A DNA stretch of 27,528 nucleotides from Candidatus Zipacnadia bacterium. GTDB taxonomy: Bacteria > Armatimonadota > Zipacnadia > Zipacnadales > Zipacnadaceae. The position numbers and the translations under genes are program-made. The notes under the pieces are model-generated. The model saw only the letters and a list, made by a program, of their open reading frames with translations, searched no databases and was not told the origin of the DNA. Location: NCBI GenBank assembly GCA_029821215.1, contig JALGTV010000006.1, forward strand, positions 1 through 27,528, given 5' to 3'. Shown one piece after another: positions 23,266 through 27,528 of this stretch; within the stretch, counting starts at the first letter, position 1, and each line of letters starts with the position of its first letter.

Positions 23266-24330
23266 CTACTGCTCCTCAAATGAAGAGAATCCTGACGGCA
23301 GAAAGTGGCGGATGTACTGTGCTCGGGCAAACCGGTCAGTCATTCCCGCAACATAGTCACATACCACTCGCGCCCGCTCTTGTGAATTGGAAGGTGCCTG
23401 GATTGCAATTTCCTCAAAGGCGGCCTCCTCTTCCATATAGAGCCTAAACAGCTCTTGAATTATTCCGCTTACTTTTGCTGCTTCTGCTTGTAGCTGCGGA
23501 GCCTCATACACTTTTTCGAGCAGAAAATCCTTCTGCACATCCATAGCCTCAACGATTTCTGCACTCATATTAAGCCGCGGGCTCTCCCGGCTATTCTCAA
23601 TGACATCACATACCATTGTCCCCACCCGCTTACTGTGAGTCGCGCCCAGAATACCTATAACAATAGAGGGTATCTGTTCCGGGCACAAAATCCCCGCCCG
23701 CAGACCGTCATCCAGATCATGGTTAATATAGGCAATCCGGTCAGATACGCGAACCACCATAGCCTCCAGTGTTGGCGCTTGCAGGGTAGCAAAGTCCTCT
23801 TTGATATCCCCCATCCCTTTGCTATGGAATATTATCCCCTCCCGAGTCTCTTGACTAAGATTAAGACCTTTGCCCTCCCTTTCCAGTACGTCTACCACCC
23901 GCAGGCTGTGTTCATGATGGGCAAAGTGTGCCTCGGGGTCATAGTGGCGGTATACTTCATCCAAACTACTTTCACCGGCGTGCCCAAATGGCGTGTGTCC
24001 TACATCATGCGCTAAGGCAATAGCCTCGGTCAGATCTTCATTCAAGCGGAGGGCTTTGGCGATAGTACGAGCGATCTGGGAGACCTCAAGGGTGTGCGAG
24101 AGCCGGGTGCGCAGGTGGTCTTCACGAGCGGCGATAAATACCTGCGTCTTTTGGGATAGACGGCGAAAAGCTCGACACAGATGAATAATTCGGTCGCGGT
24201 CGCGCTGAAATATCGTTCGTACTGGGCATGGCTCTTCACGCTCACGGCGCCCGGCTGATTCGACGCTGAGAGTCGCGTATGAGCTTAGATATTCTCGTTC
24301 CCGTTGCTCTATCTGCTCACGAATGGTCAT
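23266..24330 (-). CDS. dGTPase-like HD-domain phosphohydrolase
   Basis: From ATG 24330 this is 354 residues; a TTG at 24405 would add an unlikely extension. The sequence shows the HD superfamily of deoxyguanosinetriphosphate triphosphohydrolase-like proteins. RTRLSHTLEVSQIARTIAKAL carries His79, and IALAHDVGHTPFGHAGE carries the His-Asp pair (H108, D109) and a further His. A later EAMVVRVSDRIAYINHDLDD supplies the last Asp. Length fits the bacterial dGTPase-like (type 2) family, about 330-350. The N-terminus (SYATLSVESAGRRE) is also typical. Enzymes of this family hydrolyse dNTPs to nucleosides and triphosphate. The -10 box TATAAT in an extended TGG context (24343-24351) lies so close to the ATG that the message may be almost leaderless. 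Convergent with the sulfatase-like gene. Confidence 0.87.
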   Translation of the reverse strand: MTIREQIEQREREYLSSYATLSVESAGRREREEPCPVRTIFQRDRDRIIHLCRAFRRLSQKTQVFIAAREDHLRTRLSHTLEVSQIARTIAKALRLNEDLTEAIALAHDVGHTPFGHAGESSLDEVYRHYDPEAHFAHHEHSLRVVDVLEREGKGLNLSQETREGIIFHSKGMGDIKEDFATLQAPTLEAMVVRVSDRIAYINHDLDDGLRAGILCPEQIPSIVIGILGATHSKRVGTMVCDVIENSRESPRLNMSAEIVEAMDVQKDFLLEKVYEAPQLQAEAAKVSGIIQELFRLYMEEEAAFEEIAIQAPSNSQERARVVCDYVAGMTDRFARAQYIRHFLPSGFSSFEEQ

Positions 24331-24342
24331 AGTTGAGTAATC

Positions 24343-24351
24343 ATTATACCA
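24343..24351 (-). promoter_or_regulatory. Extended -10 promoter of the HD hydrolase gene
   Basis: TGG followed by TATAAT on the minus strand, 12 bp before the ATG at 24330. No good -35 box at the right spacing was found; the predicted start leaves a leader of about five nucleotides. Confidence 0.5.
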
Positions 24352-24397
24352 TAATACCCGTGCGCCCGACGCTACTGTCAAACAATAAGAAGGCCAT

Positions 24398-24427
24398 TTG
24401 GACAAAGGAGCGAATATAATTTATAAT
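24398..24427 (+). promoter_or_regulatory. Likely promoter of the HEAT-SLBB exporter gene
   Basis: TTGGAC (24398-24403) and TATAAT (24422-24427) are 18 bp apart. AGGAAGG about 14 bp before the ATG at 24473 is the ribosome binding site. Confidence 0.55.
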
Positions 24428-24472
24428 GCAATCGTATTGAGTACCGCAGATAGGAAGGAAAATAGATAAGAT

Positions 24473-27439
24473 ATGCGCTTTCGCTATAGACTGTTAATGG
24501 CCCTATTGGTAGCCTTTACAACTGCTTGGGCTCACGCCCAGCCAACCCCACAGGAGAAGCCCTCGCCGGCCCCTCAACAGGAAGTTCCTCCGCCTAGCGA
24601 TCCCCAGGTCTCTCTGACACACAAAGGACGCACCCTTAACCAATGGATTGAGGAACTATCGCAAGAAGATCCTTACCGCTATGAGGCAGCCATTGAAGCC
24701 CTGGAACAGATCGGCGAACCGGCGGTTCCTGCTGTTGTTGACGCCCTGCAGAGCCGGGATGTCCGAGTGCGCCGCGGCGCCGCGCAGGTCCTGGGCAAGA
24801 TGGGCGCTGTAACGCCGGACGTTATCCCTGCGCTTCAAACAGCACTAACCGACGCAGATGCCCAAGTACAAGCCAATGCGACGAGGGCACTGACAATAAT
24901 AGGCATCAGACCCCAGGTATCTGCTGAAGAGGAATTCCGGCCTCGCAGCGAGCAACTGCGCCAGTTATGGCAGTTACCTGAGGAAAGGCAACTATCTAAT
25001 TTGCCTCGGTTTGGTGAAGAGCTGTTTGTGCAGGCCGGAGTAGAAGCTGCTCAACCGGCACCTAATGTGCCTGTGCCTCCCGGCTATCTGTTAGGCCCTG
25101 GTGATGAAATAGACATTCGCTGCTGGGGCGAGGGCATCGAACATCTAAATACTACCGTCATCGTGTCGGCCGAGGGCACTATTTATCTGCCGCTACTGGG
25201 AGAGATATCCATTACCGGCAAAAGCCTTTCTACTATCCGCAGCCTCCTCACTCAACAGCTACAAGCTTTCTATGCCAACAGCCAGGTATCAGTAACAGTA
25301 GCCACTACCCGGGTAGTAACTGTGTTTGTAACTGGAGATGTGAAGCGCCCTGGCCGCTACGAGTTGGACGGAACGGCCACTGTCCTGACTGCCCTATATG
25401 CCGCCGGGGGGCCTACTGGCTCCGGGTCTTTACGAAACATTCGTTGGATCAGCCGCAACCGACCGGTCACTAAAGTTGATTTATATCCCTATCTGCTGCA
25501 CGGGGAACCACTCAGTGACCAGCCGCTGCGTCCTGGTGATACTATCTTCGTCGGTCCCATTGGCCCTGAGATTGGAATAACGGGCCAGGTACAGCGGCCC
25601 GCTCGCTATGAGCTAACTGGACCTATTTCCTGTGCTGAGGCAATCCAGTTATCTGGTGGTTTATCTCCACTGGCTTACACCCAACACATTGAGATATGGA
25701 GAGTCGCTGATCACCAGCAGCAAACCGTCCTCAGTGTTAACTTACAGCAACCTTCCTCATCCCCACAGACTAATGGCCCCGACTTTGCCGTCCAGGCCGG
25801 TGATGTGATAGTAGTGCCCCAGGTGTTACCTATCCCCGAGAATGCAGCACGCATTAGCGGAGCAGTGCGTCGGCCTGGGATATACCAGGTAGAAGAAGGC
25901 ATGAAGGTTAGTGATCTTATCCAGCAAGCCCAGGGCTTAGATGAAGGCGCTTACCTAACCCAGGCCGTTATTCGCCGTCTGGATGCCCACCAACAATACC
26001 AGTACCTAAGCTTCTCAGTGGAAGATGCTCTGGCCCGATCTCATGCTACCCCCCCCATCCAGCCTTATGACGAAGTTCGCATTTTCTATCGCGAAGAGAT
26101 TACCCCTTTCACCTATGTTGAAGTCACCGGGCCAGTACAAAATCCTGATCGCTATCAATGGGCCCAGCAAATGACAGTAAGGGACCTAATTGCTGAGGCA
26201 GGGGGGGTGACCGAGGAGGCCTACCTGCTGGAGGCCCGCTTGCTACGCCTGGAGCCTGATGGCAATCGCCGCCTCCTGAAAGTCAAGTTAGCTGAGGCCC
26301 TCCAAGGTGCTTCTGCCGCCAATCTAACCCTGCAAGCGGGTGATATTCTGGAAATATCCACTCAACAGGAAGCAGTTGCCCCTCGCCAGGTACACATTGA
26401 TGGGTTCGTCCAACGTCCCGATAGTTATGAATACTACCAGGGCATGAAAGTAAGTGACCTCATTTTCGCCGCCGGTGGCCTCTGCCCCGGTGCGGCTCAT
26501 ACCGCTGAATATACCTCTGGGCGCCAGACCGGCAAGCCTAAGGTGCAGCAGCTCGAGTTGGCTTGGAAGCAAGAAAATCAGGTAACCGCCGAGCCCGACT
26601 TGACCCTGAAGCCTGACGATCAAATTACAGTCCTCGGGATGGGGGATTTTCGGTCGCGGGCGGAGGTAGTTACGGTAAGAGGACAAGTAGCCCATCCGGG
26701 GGCATATATCCTATGCAGCACCACTGAAGAAAGTGAGACTGTCTACGACCTGCTGCGGCGGGCAGGTCCACTGCTGCCTGACGCAAATCCTGACGGCATT
26801 ATAGTATACCGGCCCCGCGAAAGAGCTATGCCTGATAGCCAGCGAGAAAATATACAGCAGATTATGAGGATGTACAATCGCGAGCGAACCGAGGCAGTAG
26901 TGGCAGAAGACGAATGGCAGCAAACAGTCGCCGGCGAGCAAGCCATTGCCCAAGCTGCCCAAATCCTTACCCGAGAGGGGGCAACAACTGTCGCATTTCC
27001 GCCTCGGTACCTCTCACTGGCCCAGTGGATAACTGGTATCCCTGTCCAAGGACAAAAGCTGTTGGCCAGTGAGGGGCACAAAGGAGATGTCCCCTTGCGC
27101 GATGGTGACGCTATCCTTGTTCCCCGCCGAAAGTCTACGGTGGCGGTACTGGGGGCCGTTGTGCGGCCTGGCAGTGTACTATTTCAGCCTCGCCAGAAAC
27201 TGGCTTACTATATAACTCAAGCCGGCGGCCTGACCGAGGACGCAGCCATTAAACGTACAGTGGTCATACGGGCCAACAGTGCCACCTATTTGGCTTCCAA
27301 CATAAAACAGATCAAAGCAGGTGACATAATCCTCGTTCCATCGGAGTACATGGTACGCACTATACATACTGAGTCCGGATTTGAACGCATACTCAGAGCA
27401 TTAGGTGCTGTAGTGGGCGCATTTTTGATAGCCGGATAG
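24473..27439 (+). CDS. Wza-like polysaccharide exporter with HEAT repeats and seven SLBB repeats
   Basis: The 988-residue protein has a signal peptide (about 1-22, ending WAHA) and a Pro/Gln-rich linker. A HEAT-like helical array follows (about 50-145, with AIEALEQIGEPAVPAVVDAL and VRRGAAQVLGKMG). Then comes a PES domain from residue 202 (GYLLGPGDEIDIRCWGEG, with AEGTIYLPLLGE) and seven SLBB repeats of the form 'V.G.V..PG.Y'. It ends in ESGFERILRALGAVVGAFLI. Apart from the HEAT part, it is colinear with the exporter at 4461-7184, including the same C-terminal hydrophobic helix, so the two are paralogues. HEAT repeats are not usual in Wza-type exporters and may bind a partner in the periplasm. 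It is on its own promoter and probably starts another operon beyond the right edge. Confidence 0.9.
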   Translation: MRFRYRLLMALLVAFTTAWAHAQPTPQEKPSPAPQQEVPPPSDPQVSLTHKGRTLNQWIEELSQEDPYRYEAAIEALEQIGEPAVPAVVDALQSRDVRVRRGAAQVLGKMGAVTPDVIPALQTALTDADAQVQANATRALTIIGIRPQVSAEEEFRPRSEQLRQLWQLPEERQLSNLPRFGEELFVQAGVEAAQPAPNVPVPPGYLLGPGDEIDIRCWGEGIEHLNTTVIVSAEGTIYLPLLGEISITGKSLSTIRSLLTQQLQAFYANSQVSVTVATTRVVTVFVTGDVKRPGRYELDGTATVLTALYAAGGPTGSGSLRNIRWISRNRPVTKVDLYPYLLHGEPLSDQPLRPGDTIFVGPIGPEIGITGQVQRPARYELTGPISCAEAIQLSGGLSPLAYTQHIEIWRVADHQQQTVLSVNLQQPSSSPQTNGPDFAVQAGDVIVVPQVLPIPENAARISGAVRRPGIYQVEEGMKVSDLIQQAQGLDEGAYLTQAVIRRLDAHQQYQYLSFSVEDALARSHATPPIQPYDEVRIFYREEITPFTYVEVTGPVQNPDRYQWAQQMTVRDLIAEAGGVTEEAYLLEARLLRLEPDGNRRLLKVKLAEALQGASAANLTLQAGDILEISTQQEAVAPRQVHIDGFVQRPDSYEYYQGMKVSDLIFAAGGLCPGAAHTAEYTSGRQTGKPKVQQLELAWKQENQVTAEPDLTLKPDDQITVLGMGDFRSRAEVVTVRGQVAHPGAYILCSTTEESETVYDLLRRAGPLLPDANPDGIIVYRPRERAMPDSQRENIQQIMRMYNRERTEAVVAEDEWQQTVAGEQAIAQAAQILTREGATTVAFPPRYLSLAQWITGIPVQGQKLLASEGHKGDVPLRDGDAILVPRRKSTVAVLGAVVRPGSVLFQPRQKLAYYITQAGGLTEDAAIKRTVVIRANSATYLASNIKQIKAGDIILVPSEYMVRTIHTESGFERILRALGAVVGAFLIAG

Positions 27440-27528
27440 GGCTGGCAGCTCACAACTTATACTCACCAATACCAAGCACACTGGTCACCTACACTTATGC
27501 CCATTGAACGACGCGTTGGAGCCCGCCT
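27440..27528. other. Right-edge sequence after the exporter
   Basis: Only 89 bp remain. An ATG at 27498 opens a frame reading MPIERRVGAR to the edge, without a clear ribosome binding site; it may or may not be the start of the next gene in the same direction. Confidence 0.3.

Noticed and set aside
1..27528. Insertion sequences, integrases or tRNA-linked attachment sites
   Set aside because: No transposase or recombinase frame, terminal repeats or tRNA gene was found on either strand.

Overview
The window looks like DNA from a bacterium of the Armatimonadota or a similar diderm phylum. The best clue is the type II/IV prepilin-like protein near 8.0 kb. It has a GFTLIELLVVIAIIAILAA N-terminus, an FPVFARAKDKA continuation and a C-terminal H-X9-DG motif, a combination very common in Armatimonadota and also seen in Planctomycetes. 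A PEP-CTERM protein, SLBB/Wza-type exporters and abundant lipoproteins fit a diderm that makes exopolysaccharide. No rRNA, tRNA or CRISPR array was seen.

Layout. (1) 1-7184, all minus strand: an exopolysaccharide operon reading Wza-like exporter with seven SLBB repeats, Wzz-like chain-length protein, Wzy-like polymerase, GHMP sugar kinase, and a family-4 glycosyltransferase cut by the left edge. A set of helically spaced short repeats lies 225-375 bp upstream of it. (2) 7719-9171, minus strand: a secreted prepilin-like protein whose start is disrupted, and a PEP-CTERM protein with a near-consensus promoter, a terminator and a nine-G tract in its ribosome binding site. (3) 9352-12258, plus strand: a divergent ATP-type PEP-carboxykinase-like gene with a single frameshift, preceded by a shortened duplicate of its own 5' end, then a secreted 3D/RlpA-like protein. 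(4) 12.5-15.7 kb: a plasmid-type module with ParA, a ribbon-helix-helix partner, a RepA-family initiator facing them, arrays of an 8-bp repeat (about GGTAWAAC) around the parA promoter and inside the partner gene, and a possible origin with a DnaA box. (5) 15.8-21.2 kb: four putative lipoproteins carrying three dockerin and three cohesin domains but no recognisable catalytic module. (6) 21.5-27.4 kb: a sulfatase/alkaline-phosphatase-superfamily enzyme, a dGTPase-like HD hydrolase and a second seven-SLBB exporter, this one fused to N-terminal HEAT-like repeats.

How it may fit together (inference). The window describes a cell-surface programme: polysaccharide is made and exported (two paralogous exporters, Wzz, Wzy, kinase, glycosyltransferase, possibly modified by the sulfatase-fold enzyme), while PEP-CTERM, pilin-like and cohesin/dockerin lipoproteins decorate or cross-link the surface. 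The rep/par module suggests that this DNA is a plasmid or chromid, or a chromosome with an integrated replicon. The most unusual candidates are the catalysis-free lipoprotein cohesin-dockerin network and the phased octamer array of the partition locus.
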